NCBI RefSeq assembly: GCF_031348265.1
Contig: NZ_CP133771.1
Span: 7,316,001-7,380,000 of the forward strand
Source of the DNA: Streptomyces collinus
GTDB taxonomy: Bacteria > Actinomycetota > Actinomycetes > Streptomycetales > Streptomycetaceae
Reading direction: 5' to 3'
Length of the DNA: 64,000 bases
Shown here: positions 34,664 to 41,745 of the stretch, piece by piece
How the letters are laid out: the number at the start of each line of letters is the position of its first letter
Position numbering within the stretch: the first letter of the stretch is position 1
The notes under the pieces: generated by a model
What the model was told of the DNA's origin: nothing
What the model saw: only the letters and a program-made list of their open reading frames with translations
The model's database searches: none
Made by a program: the position numbers and the translations under genes

Positions 34664-34927
34664 GTGGGCCTGATCTCTGAGGTGCTGCTGCTGCCGTTCG
34701 CACCGGTACGCGGCAGTGCCTGGGCCATCAAACAGGTGGTGCAGGAGGCCGAGCGGATCTACTACGACCCCGCCACGATCCGGGCCGAACTGGCCCGCCT
34801 CGAGGAGCAGATGGAGGCCGGAGAGATCACTGAGGAGGAGTTCGACCGTCTTGAGGACGACCTCCTCGACCGGTTGGAGATCGCTTCGCGCGGCAGCGCG
34901 GGAACAGGCAACGGGACAACACAATGA
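34664..34927 (+). CDS. gvpG: Gas vesicle protein GvpG
   Basis: 87-residue accessory protein needed for vesicle assembly in other organisms. It shows the family pattern GLISEVLLLPFAPVRGSAWA, IKQVVQEAERIYYDPATIRA and ELARLEEQMEAGEITEEEFD, a hydrophobic start and then a long amphipathic helix. GTG at 34664 lies 4 nt after the gvpF stop. The stop overlaps gvpY. Confidence 0.9.
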   Translation: MGLISEVLLLPFAPVRGSAWAIKQVVQEAERIYYDPATIRAELARLEEQMEAGEITEEEFDRLEDDLLDRLEIASRGSAGTGNGTTQ

Positions 34928-35643
34928 ACCGAACGGGACTGGGTCTCGCCATAGGGGCCGGATACCTCCTGGGACGGACCAAGAAGCTGAAGATGGCGAT
35001 GGCCGTCGGCGGGCTGGTCGCCGGGAAGAAACTGAACCTGAGCCCGCGCATGGTCGCGGATCTGCTCCAGCAGCAGCTGCGGAACAACCCGCAGTTCAAG
35101 GAGATCGGCGACCAGCTGCGGCAGGACCTGCGCGGGGTCGGCAAGGCCGCCTCCGGTGCCATGGTCGAACGGCAGATCGACGCCCTCGCCGACCGGCTGC
35201 ACGGCCGGACCGCCCAGGTGCGCGACCAGCTGAGCGGCGTGGTGCCCGGCCAAGACGACGAGGCCGAGGACGCCGAGTACGAGGACGAGGAACCCGAGGA
35301 CTCCGGACTCGACGAGGACGAGGAACCTGAGGACTCCGAAGCCGAGGAAGACGAGGAGCCCGAGGAGGACGAGGAGCCCGAGGGCTCCGAAGCCGACGAG
35401 GAACAGGAAGAGGACGAGGAAGAGGAGCCCGAAGCGAAGAAGGCTCCCGCCAAGAAGGCGCCGGCGAAGAAGGCGGCGAAGAAGGCCCCTGCCAAGAAGG
35501 CCCCCGCGAAGAAGGCCGCCGCGAAGAAGGCGCCCGCGAAGAAGACGGCGGCGAAGAAGAGCACGCCCGCCAAGAAGGCGACCTCCGGAAGCCGGGGCGG
35601 CGGCGCCCGGTCCCGGCTGCAGAAGGGAGGCGGTGAGGGATGA
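34924..35643 (+). CDS. gvpY: Gas vesicle cluster protein GvpY
   Basis: 239-residue Streptomyces-type cluster protein without assigned activity. It opens with a glycine-rich hydrophobic stretch MNRTGLGLAIGAGYLLGRTK and has a helical domain to about residue 105. Residues 112-170 are almost entirely Asp/Glu. Residues 170-225 are Lys/Ala/Pro repeats (KKAPAKKA), like the tail of histone H1 or mycobacterial HupB. Such a polyampholyte tail could bind nucleic acid or condense proteins. The ATG overlaps the gvpG stop and the stop overlaps gvpZ. Confidence 0.85.
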   Translation: MNRTGLGLAIGAGYLLGRTKKLKMAMAVGGLVAGKKLNLSPRMVADLLQQQLRNNPQFKEIGDQLRQDLRGVGKAASGAMVERQIDALADRLHGRTAQVRDQLSGVVPGQDDEAEDAEYEDEEPEDSGLDEDEEPEDSEAEEDEEPEEDEEPEGSEADEEQEEDEEEEPEAKKAPAKKAPAKKAAKKAPAKKAPAKKAAAKKAPAKKTAAKKSTPAKKATSGSRGGGARSRLQKGGGEG

Positions 35644-36731
35644 GCGACACTCTCGGCTCGGCGAAGTCCACCGCCAACGGCGCTTCGAAGAACCCGCTCA
35701 CCGACCTGGCCCACAGCGAGGCCACAGACCGGCTCAAGGCCGAGTTGCAGGAGTACCTCGCCGCGCAGGCCACCCGCATGCTGACCGGCGTCGGCCGCAA
35801 GCTCGGCGAGACCACCGGCAAGCTGAACGACATCGCCGAGGGCAACAGCCCCGGCTTCGCCAAACTCGCCCTCGAGGGGGGCCGCAAGATCGCCGAGGGC
35901 AAGGGGCCGTTGCGCTCCGCTCTGGAGCTCGGCGGCTCGCGCCTCAAGGACAAGGTCACAGGGGCCTTCAAGGGCCTGGGCGGCAAGGGTAAGGGCAAGG
36001 GCAAGGGCCGTTCCGGCAACAAGCCCACCGTCATCATCGAGCACATCGATGTCGGCGTACCACTGCGCACGGCGTACGACCAGTGGACCCAGTACCAGGA
36101 CTTCAGCACCTTCGCGAAGGGCGTCAAGGCCGCGAGCAAGGCCGACGACACCACCTCGGACTGGCAGTTGAAGGTCTTCTGGTCCAACCGCAGCTGGAAG
36201 GCGACGACGACGGAGCAGGTCCCCGACGACCGCATCGCCTGGACGTCGGAGGGGGCCAAGGGCACCACGAAGGGCGTCGTCTCCTTCCACGAACTCACCG
36301 AAGGCCTGACGCGCGTCCTGCTGGTCATCGAGTACTACCCCTCCGGCCTCTTCGAGAAGACCGGCAACATCTGGCGCTCCCAGGGCCGCCGTGCCCGGCT
36401 CGACCTGAAGAACTTCGTCCGCTTCATCACGATCAAGGGCGAGGCGGAAGACGGCTGGCGCGGCGAGATCCGCGACGGCGAGGTCGTCCGCAGTCACGAG
36501 GACGCCGTCGCCGAGGAGGAATCGGAGTCCGAGGAAGAGAGCCCCGAGGGCGAGGAGCCCGAGGGCGAGTACGACGAGGAGGAGACGGAAGAGGAGGGCG
36601 AAGAGGAGCCCGAGGCCGAGTACGAGGACGACTCCGAGGCCGAGTACGACGAGGAGGCCGAGGACGAGGAGGAGCCCGAGGCTGAGGACGAAGACGAGGA
36701 CGAGGAAGTCGAGGCAGGGAGCCGGCGATGA
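35640..36731 (+). CDS. gvpZ: Gas vesicle cluster protein GvpZ (SRPBCC/cyclase-dehydrase domain)
   Basis: 363 residues. After a helical N-terminal part and a GKGKGKGK linker near residue 120, an SRPBCC domain spans residues 130-280, with TVIIEHIDVGVPLRTAYDQW, TQYQDFSTFAKGVKAASKAD, RIAWTSEGAKGTTKGVVSFH and LTRVLLVIEYYPSGLFEKTG. This fold binds hydrophobic ligands. The last 75 residues are an acidic Glu/Asp tail. The reverse charge order relative to GvpY (its basic tail against this acidic tail) suggests the two proteins may interact. That is inference. Confidence 0.87.
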   Translation: MSDTLGSAKSTANGASKNPLTDLAHSEATDRLKAELQEYLAAQATRMLTGVGRKLGETTGKLNDIAEGNSPGFAKLALEGGRKIAEGKGPLRSALELGGSRLKDKVTGAFKGLGGKGKGKGKGRSGNKPTVIIEHIDVGVPLRTAYDQWTQYQDFSTFAKGVKAASKADDTTSDWQLKVFWSNRSWKATTTEQVPDDRIAWTSEGAKGTTKGVVSFHELTEGLTRVLLVIEYYPSGLFEKTGNIWRSQGRRARLDLKNFVRFITIKGEAEDGWRGEIRDGEVVRSHEDAVAEEESESEEESPEGEEPEGEYDEEETEEEGEEEPEAEYEDDSEAEYDEEAEDEEEPEAEDEDEDEEVEAGSRR

Positions 36732-37066
36732 CGACGCCCAGCAGGATGCCCGAGCCCTACGGTCAGGGAAGCAGTGCCAACCTCGCCGACATCCTTGAAC
36801 GGGTTTTGGACAAGGGCATCGTCATCGCGGGCGACATCCGGATCAACCTGCTCGACATCGAACTCCTCACGATCAAACTGCGTCTGATCGTCGCCTCGGT
36901 CGACAAGGCGAAGGAGATGGGCATCGACTGGTGGGAGACCGACCCGGCGCTGAGCTCACGGGCCCGCCGTGACGAACTGACCCGTGAGAACGCCGAGTTG
37001 CGCGAGAGGCTGGCCCGGCTGGAGGAACTGGAGCCCGGCCGGGCGGAGAAGAAGGAGGCACCGTGA
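36728..37066 (+). CDS. gvpJ: Gas vesicle protein GvpJ (GvpA-like)
   Basis: 112-residue minor shell paralogue. The GvpA-family core is NLADILERVLDKGIVIAGDI, RINLLDIELLTIKLRLIVAS and VDKAKEMGIDWWETDP. The remaining 35 residues form a charged coiled coil, RDELTRENAELRERLARLEE. It starts in an ATGA overlap with gvpZ and ends in a GTGA overlap with gvpL. GvpJ-type proteins usually act in vesicle nucleation or at the conical caps. Confidence 0.92.
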   Translation: MTTPSRMPEPYGQGSSANLADILERVLDKGIVIAGDIRINLLDIELLTIKLRLIVASVDKAKEMGIDWWETDPALSSRARRDELTRENAELRERLARLEELEPGRAEKKEAP

Positions 37067-37818
37067 CCGGACTGCGGTACGTCTACGCCGTCTGCCGCCC
37101 CTTCGGCACGCCGCTCCAGTCCCAGCTGACGGGGGTGGCGGGTGATCCGCCCAGAGCACTGGCTCACCACGGCCTGGTGGCCGTGGTGAGCCACGTGCCG
37201 GAGCGGGACTTCGCCGAGGAGCCACTCCGGCGCCATCTGGAGGACCTGGACTGGCTCACCGAGACCGCCCGGGCCCACCAGGGCGTGATCGACGCGCTCA
37301 CCACCGTCACGACCCCGCTGCCGCTGCGGCTCGGCACCGTCTTCCACGACGACAGCGGCGTACGGACGATGATGGAGGCCCGCGAGGAGGACTTCCTGCG
37401 CACCCTCGACCGGCTGGAGGGCCGGGTCGAGTGGGGCGTCAAGGTGTACGCCGAGTCCGAGCCGCAGGAGAGCGCCCGGCCCGCGCAGAAGCCCGCGTCG
37501 GGCCGGGACTACCTGCGGCAGCGGCGTACGCAGACCAGGTCCCACGAGGAAATGTGGCAGAAGGCAGAGGCATTCTCGACCCGACTGCACGAGGAGCTCT
37601 CCGCATTCGCGGAGGATTCCCGGATGCATCCCCCGCAGAATCCCGCGCTCTCCAAGGCGACCGGGCGGAACGTGCTGAACGCCGCTTATCTCGTGCCCCG
37701 CGCGCATTCCGAGGAATTCGTGGAGCTGGTGGACCGCACGAAGGGTGAGGTGCCGGGAATGCGCATCGAACTCACCGGCCCCTGGGCGGCCTATTCGTTC
37801 GCGGGGGAGACCGCATGA
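37063..37818 (+). CDS. gvpL: Gas vesicle protein GvpL (GvpF/L family)
   Basis: 251 residues, second member of the GvpF/L family. It starts GLRYVYAVCRPFGTPLQSQL, with ALAHHGLVAVVSHVPERDFA, TTPLPLRLGTVFHDDSGVRT and VLNAAYLVPRAHSEEFVELV. The end MRIELTGPWAAYSFAGE is the diagnostic family C-terminus. Base use near 37545-37815 is less GC-biased (many AAT, TTC and ATT codons) than the rest of the cluster. Confidence 0.92.
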   Translation: MTGLRYVYAVCRPFGTPLQSQLTGVAGDPPRALAHHGLVAVVSHVPERDFAEEPLRRHLEDLDWLTETARAHQGVIDALTTVTTPLPLRLGTVFHDDSGVRTMMEAREEDFLRTLDRLEGRVEWGVKVYAESEPQESARPAQKPASGRDYLRQRRTQTRSHEEMWQKAEAFSTRLHEELSAFAEDSRMHPPQNPALSKATGRNVLNAAYLVPRAHSEEFVELVDRTKGEVPGMRIELTGPWAAYSFAGETA

Positions 37819-37834
37819 CCGACCGGGAGAATCC

Positions 37835-38023
37835 GTGACCGTAGTGGAACGCCGTGAGGTCGCTCTCGTGGACCTGCTCGACCGGCTGCTCGCCGGCGGC
37901 GTCGTGATCACGGGGGACATCACCCTGCGCATCGCCGACGTCGACCTCGTCCGTATCGACCTCAACGCGCTCATCAGCTCGGTGAACGCCCAGGTGCCCT
38001 CACCGTTCGAGGAGCTGCTGTGA
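37835..38023 (+). CDS. gvpS: Gas vesicle protein GvpS (GvpA-like)
   Basis: 62-residue GvpA/J-type protein: EVALVDLLDRLLAGGVVITG, DITLRIADVDLVRIDLNALI and SSVNAQVPSPFEELL. GTG at 37835 follows GGGAG at 7 nt, 16 nt after the gvpL stop. The stop overlaps gvpK. It is the shortest of the three shell-type proteins here and lacks any tail. Confidence 0.9.
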   Translation: MTVVERREVALVDLLDRLLAGGVVITGDITLRIADVDLVRIDLNALISSVNAQVPSPFEELL

Positions 38024-38325
38024 CCACCCCCGACGACCATCCCCGGCCGCGCCGCAACCACATGGACCTGGAGCCCGACACGGTCGAGCGGGACCTGGTC
38101 AAACTCGTGCTGACGGTGGTGGAGCTGCTGCGCCAGCTCATGGAGCGCCAGGCGCTGCGCCGGTTCGACGTGGGGGACCTGAGCGAGGAGCAGGAGGAGC
38201 GGATCGGGCTCACGCTCATGCTGCTCGACGAGCGGATGACGGAACTGCGCGACCGCTACGGACTGCGGCCCGAGGACCTGAACCTGGACCTCGGGCCGCT
38301 CGGACCGCTGCTTCCGCGGGACTGA
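38020..38325 (+). CDS. gvpK: Gas vesicle protein GvpK
   Basis: 101-residue accessory protein ending the cluster. The family pattern is clear: MDLEPDTVERDLVKLVLTVV, ELLRQLMERQALRRFDVGDL and LTLMLLDERMTELRDRYGLR, ending in EDLNLDLGPLGPLL. GTG start inside the gvpS stop. No gvpN or gvpC follows. A strong hairpin lies 12 nt downstream. Confidence 0.92.
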   Translation: MTTPDDHPRPRRNHMDLEPDTVERDLVKLVLTVVELLRQLMERQALRRFDVGDLSEEQEERIGLTLMLLDERMTELRDRYGLRPEDLNLDLGPLGPLLPRD

Positions 38326-38336
38326 CCCCCACGCGC

Positions 38337-38369
38337 GGCGCCCCGGGCCCTGACCGGGCCCGGGGCGCC
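38337..38369 (+). terminator. Strong hairpin terminator of the gvp operon
   Basis: GGCGCCCCGGGCCC and GGGCCCGGGGCGCC form a perfect 14-bp stem with a 5-nt loop, between gvpK (plus) and the small hydrophobic gene (minus). With no U-tract it could serve both strands. Confidence 0.8.
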
Positions 38370-38379
38370 GTGTGCGCAT

Positions 38380-38550
38380 TCACCACCTGTACCAACGGCC
38401 CCTGCCGCCGGCTGCCGACGTGCCGCGGACGAAGAAGCCCAGCAGCCACAGGACGAGAACCGCGAGTGCAATCCACCAGAGAATCTTTACTGCAAATCCG
38501 GCGCCGAACAGAACCAAAGCCAGAAGCAGCACCAGCAGGATGGGAACCAT
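38380..38550 (-). CDS. Small hydrophobic membrane protein (56 aa)
   Basis: A short gene reading MVPILLVLLLALVLFGAGFA, VKILWWIALAVLVLWLLGFF and VRGTSAAGGRGRWYRW. It is almost entirely one or two membrane helices with a small basic tail. AGGAGG lies 9 nt before the ATG. Proteins of this size and pattern are common in Streptomyces and are often linked to stress regulons. It follows the methyltransferase on the same strand with a 42-nt gap. Function is unknown. Confidence 0.8.
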   Translation of the reverse strand: MVPILLVLLLALVLFGAGFAVKILWWIALAVLVLWLLGFFVRGTSAAGGRGRWYRW

Positions 38551-38592
38551 AATTCGAACCTCCTGCTTTCAGGGTGTCCCGGAAATGGTGTT

Positions 38593-39414
38593 TCAGGCTT
38601 CCTTGCGGCAGAGAATTTCTCCGTGCAGCACGCTGAACCACCCGTCCTCCCGCGCGCCCCACTCCCGCCAGGCCGCGGCCGCGCGGCGCAGCCCCGCCTC
38701 GTCCGTGTGCCCGCCCTCGACGGCCCGGTCCGCGTACGTCGAGGCCAGGGTGCGGTCGGCCCACAGCCCGCTCCACCAGGCCCGCTCCTGCGCTGTGGCG
38801 TAGGTCCAGGTGCCCGAGCTCGCCGTGATGTCCGTCAGCCCGGCCCGCAGCGCCCAGGACTTCAGCCGGCGCCCGGCGTCCGGCTCACCGCCGTTGGCCC
38901 GCGCGACCCGGCGGTAGAGGTCCAGCCAGGCGTCGAGCCCCTCGGAGGCGGGGTACCAGGTCATGGCCTCGTAGTCCGCGTCCCGGACGGCGACGAGCCC
39001 GCCGGGCCTGACGACCCGCTTCATCTCGCGCAGCGCCCGCACCGGGTCGCCCACGTGCTGGAGCACCTGGTGGGCGTGGACGACGCAGAACGTGTCGTCC
39101 GGGTAGTCCAGGGCGTGCACGTCGGCGACCGCGAAGCGGACGTTGGCCAGCCCCCGTCCGGCCGCCGTGGCGCGTGCCTGCTCCAGGATCTCCGGCGCCC
39201 GGTCGACGCCGGTGACCTGCCCGTCGGGCACGAGTCCGGCCAGGTCGGCGGTGATCGTGCCCGGCCCGCAGCCGATGTCCAGGATCTTCATGTGGGGCTT
39301 GAGCGAAGGCAGCAGGTAGGCCGCCGAGTTGGCGGCGGTGCGCCAGGTGTGCGAGCGCAGCACGGACTCGTGGTGTCCGTGGGTGTAGACGGCGGTCTCG
39401 CGGGGTTCCGGCAT
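38593..39414 (-). CDS. Class I SAM-dependent methyltransferase (UbiE/MT11-like)
   Basis: 273-residue methyltransferase. Motif I is MKILDIGCGPGTITADLAGL near residue 42, followed by VTGVDRAPEILEQARATAAG, the acidic motif FAVADVHALDYPDDTFCVVH and HQVLQHVGDPVRALREMKRV typical of the MT11 type. The ATG at 39414 gives MPEPRETAVYTHGHHESVLR. A GTG four codons earlier is an alternative. The acceptor is unknown. Confidence 0.88.
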   Translation of the reverse strand: MPEPRETAVYTHGHHESVLRSHTWRTAANSAAYLLPSLKPHMKILDIGCGPGTITADLAGLVPDGQVTGVDRAPEILEQARATAAGRGLANVRFAVADVHALDYPDDTFCVVHAHQVLQHVGDPVRALREMKRVVRPGGLVAVRDADYEAMTWYPASEGLDAWLDLYRRVARANGGEPDAGRRLKSWALRAGLTDITASSGTWTYATAQERAWWSGLWADRTLASTYADRAVEGGHTDEAGLRRAAAAWREWGAREDGWFSVLHGEILCRKEA

Positions 39415-39513
39415 GGCGGATCCCACCCCTTCCGGTCGGGTCGGCAGGAGATCACCGTACGCAGGGTCGCTATATATTGAGACCCATATCCTGCAATGTG
39501 GACTGACGGAGTG

Positions 39514-41046
39514 TCAGTAGCCGGCGATCGGCCGGTACACGGTCAGCGCCTCGGGGAGCTTCTCCAGCGTCACGCGGCCTTCCACCTCCGTCACCTCGCC
39601 GTCGTAGGCGAGGAGCGTGCCGGGCGCCACGTGGTCCAGGCGCAGCCGTCCCACCTGGACGGCCGCATGGGCGGGGGAACGGGTCAGGGGGCCCGCGAGG
39701 GCGGCGGCCAGCAGCCGCCCGGCGGGCCGGCGGCCACCGTGCACGACCCGCACGTCGAGCTGCCCGTCCGCGAGATCCCGCCGGCGCCCGGAGGCCAGCC
39801 CCATACGGTGGTAGGTGCCGTTCCCGGCGAACAGCAGCCACAGCGGGCGCGTACGGCCCTGGAACTCGGCCTCCAGCGGATGCCGGCCGGTCCGCAGCAC
39901 GCGCAGCGCCGTGAGCACCCCGGCCGGCCAGCCGCCGATCCGGTGGGACCAGCGCTCCCGCTCGCGCACCAGCTCCGGATAGACGCCGACGCTGCACGTG
40001 TTGAGGAAGACGCCGTGCCGGTCGCCGCAGGAGTACCGGCCCACGTCCACGCGCACGGCATCGCCCTGACGCAGCGCCCGGGCCAGGTCGCGCACGTCCT
40101 CCACGCCCAGGTCGTAGGCGAAGTGGTTGAGGGTGCCGCCGGGCAGCACCGCCAGGGGCAGGCCGGTGCGCAGGGCGACGCGGGCGGCGGTGTTCACCGT
40201 GCCGTCGCCGCCGCACACGCCCAGCACCCGGGCACGGCCGGCTGCCTCCTCCAGCCGCGCGGACACCTCGCCGGGGGCGCACTCGACCACCTCGGCGCCC
40301 GGGAGGGCGTCGCGCAGGGCACGGGCCCGGTCGGCGGTGCCCGAGGCGCTGTTCGCGACGAGGACGAGCCCCTCGCCCCGCAGCAGTGCGGGGACGTCGG
40401 CCTGCGGGCGGGCCGGCGGAGTGACCTGGCCCCGCGTCGGCACCAGTCCCCGTACGGCGAACGCGGCGCCCGCACCCAGGGCCGCGCCCGCCAGGGCTTC
40501 GCTCGGGCGGCGGACGCCGGTGTGCACGCGGGACAGGGTCACCGAAGCGGCCACCGGGGCGACGACCGCACCCCAGCCCGGGGACTCCAGCGCGACACCG
40601 GTGGCGAACGCGGCGGCGGACGCGGCGTGCCCGTCGGGGAACGAGAGGGTGACCGGCTGCCGCTTCAGCCGCCGGACCAGACGGACCAGACGGACCAGAC
40701 GGACCAGCCGGACCGGCGGGACCGCGTGCGCCGCCGGGCGGGGGCGGCGGACCGAGCGCCTGCCGAGGACGCCGGCGCTGAGGGAGGCGACGCCCAGGGA
40801 GGCCAGGCCGCGGGCCGCCGCCCTGCGGGCGCGGGGCGTACGGCTCACGGCGAGGGCGGCGGCCGCCGCGAACCAGAGCGCGCCCTGGCCCGCGCCGCGG
40901 CCCAGCCGGGGCAGGACGGGGTCCGCCCCGGGCCGGCGCCGGCCCGCTGCGGCCTCGAAGAGGCGGCGGTCCAGGGTGAGGGCCCGGTCGCGCAGGGGAC
41001 GGTGCCCGGGCTTCGGGACGGTGAGGTCCGGATCGTGGGGCGTCAT
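39514..41046 (-). CDS. PAP2-like / diacylglycerol kinase fusion protein
   Basis: 510 residues. Residues 1-215 resemble a membrane PAP2 lipid phosphatase: RRSVRRPRPAA for the first motif, SFPDGHAASAAAFATG for the second and SRVHTGVRRPSEALAGA for the third. In the third motif the usual catalytic His (GVHxP) is Arg. A VRLVRLVRLVRLVRR insertion precedes the second motif. Residues 225-510 are a diacylglycerol kinase catalytic domain: GLVLVANSASGTADRARALR, VLGVCGGDGTVNTAARVALR near residue 277, and PLAVLPGGTLNHFAYDLGVE. The fusion would phosphorylate diacylglycerol or a related lipid, while the phosphatase half may be inactive. A GGGTACCC sits 9 nt before the ATG. Confidence 0.85.
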   Translation of the reverse strand: MTPHDPDLTVPKPGHRPLRDRALTLDRRLFEAAAGRRRPGADPVLPRLGRGAGQGALWFAAAAALAVSRTPRARRAAARGLASLGVASLSAGVLGRRSVRRPRPAAHAVPPVRLVRLVRLVRLVRRLKRQPVTLSFPDGHAASAAAFATGVALESPGWGAVVAPVAASVTLSRVHTGVRRPSEALAGAALGAGAAFAVRGLVPTRGQVTPPARPQADVPALLRGEGLVLVANSASGTADRARALRDALPGAEVVECAPGEVSARLEEAAGRARVLGVCGGDGTVNTAARVALRTGLPLAVLPGGTLNHFAYDLGVEDVRDLARALRQGDAVRVDVGRYSCGDRHGVFLNTCSVGVYPELVRERERWSHRIGGWPAGVLTALRVLRTGRHPLEAEFQGRTRPLWLLFAGNGTYHRMGLASGRRRDLADGQLDVRVVHGGRRPAGRLLAAALAGPLTRSPAHAAVQVGRLRLDHVAPGTLLAYDGEVTEVEGRVTLEKLPEALTVYRPIAGY

Positions 41047-41139
41047 GCCGTGCGGGTACCCGGAGGGGGGTGGACACACCGACGGCCCCGGGGCAGGCTC
41101 ATGGCTGATCATCATCACCGAAACAGGGGGAACCGACCG

Positions 41140-41682
41140 ATGAGCGGGCACGTGACGGCGGTCAGCAGCAACGGGGAGTACTCGTTCACCAAGCCCAACC
41201 GGGACAGCATCACGCTGCTCACCGGCCTCGGCGTCGAGGGGGACGTGCACGCCGGCGTGACGGTCAAGCACCGCTCGCGCGTCGCCCAGGACCCCACCCA
41301 GCCCAATCTGCGCCAGGTCCACCTCATGCACGAGGAGCTCTTCGCCGAGGTCGGCGAGAACGGCTTCAAGGTGGCCCCCGGCGAACTCGGCGAGAACATC
41401 ACCACCCGGGGCATCGACCTGCTCGCACTGCCCACCGGCACCCTGCTGCGCATCGGCGACAGCGCCGTCCTGGAGGTCACGGGGCTGCGCAACCCCTGCC
41501 TGCAGATCGACCTCTTCCAGGACGGGTTGCTCAAGCAGGTCGTCGGACGTGACGAGGCGGGCGACATCGTGCGCAAGGCCGGGATCATGAGCGTGGTGCG
41601 CGAGGGCGGCGTGGTACGCCCCGGCGACACGATCGAGGCGGAACTCCCCAGCGGACCGCACCGGCCGCTGGAACGGGTCTGA
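41140..41682 (+). CDS. MOSC-domain protein
   Basis: 180-residue protein of the MOSC fold (molybdenum cofactor sulfurase C-terminal type), which handles sulfur in Moco enzymes or related reductants. Signature segments are GLGVEGDVHAGVTVKHRSRV, LRQVHLMHEELFAEVGENGF, APGELGENITTRGIDLLALP and EVTGLRNPCLQIDLFQDGLL, the last carrying the conserved Cys. It is of the single-domain YiiM-like group. It faces away from the PAP2/DAGK gene with which it shares a 93-nt promoter region. Confidence 0.88.
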   Translation: MSGHVTAVSSNGEYSFTKPNRDSITLLTGLGVEGDVHAGVTVKHRSRVAQDPTQPNLRQVHLMHEELFAEVGENGFKVAPGELGENITTRGIDLLALPTGTLLRIGDSAVLEVTGLRNPCLQIDLFQDGLLKQVVGRDEAGDIVRKAGIMSVVREGGVVRPGDTIEAELPSGPHRPLERV

Positions 41683-41745
41683 CCGGCACCGCGCCACCCG
41701 AAACCCGTTTGCCCCCGACCCCCGCTCCCCCACACAATCGCGCCC

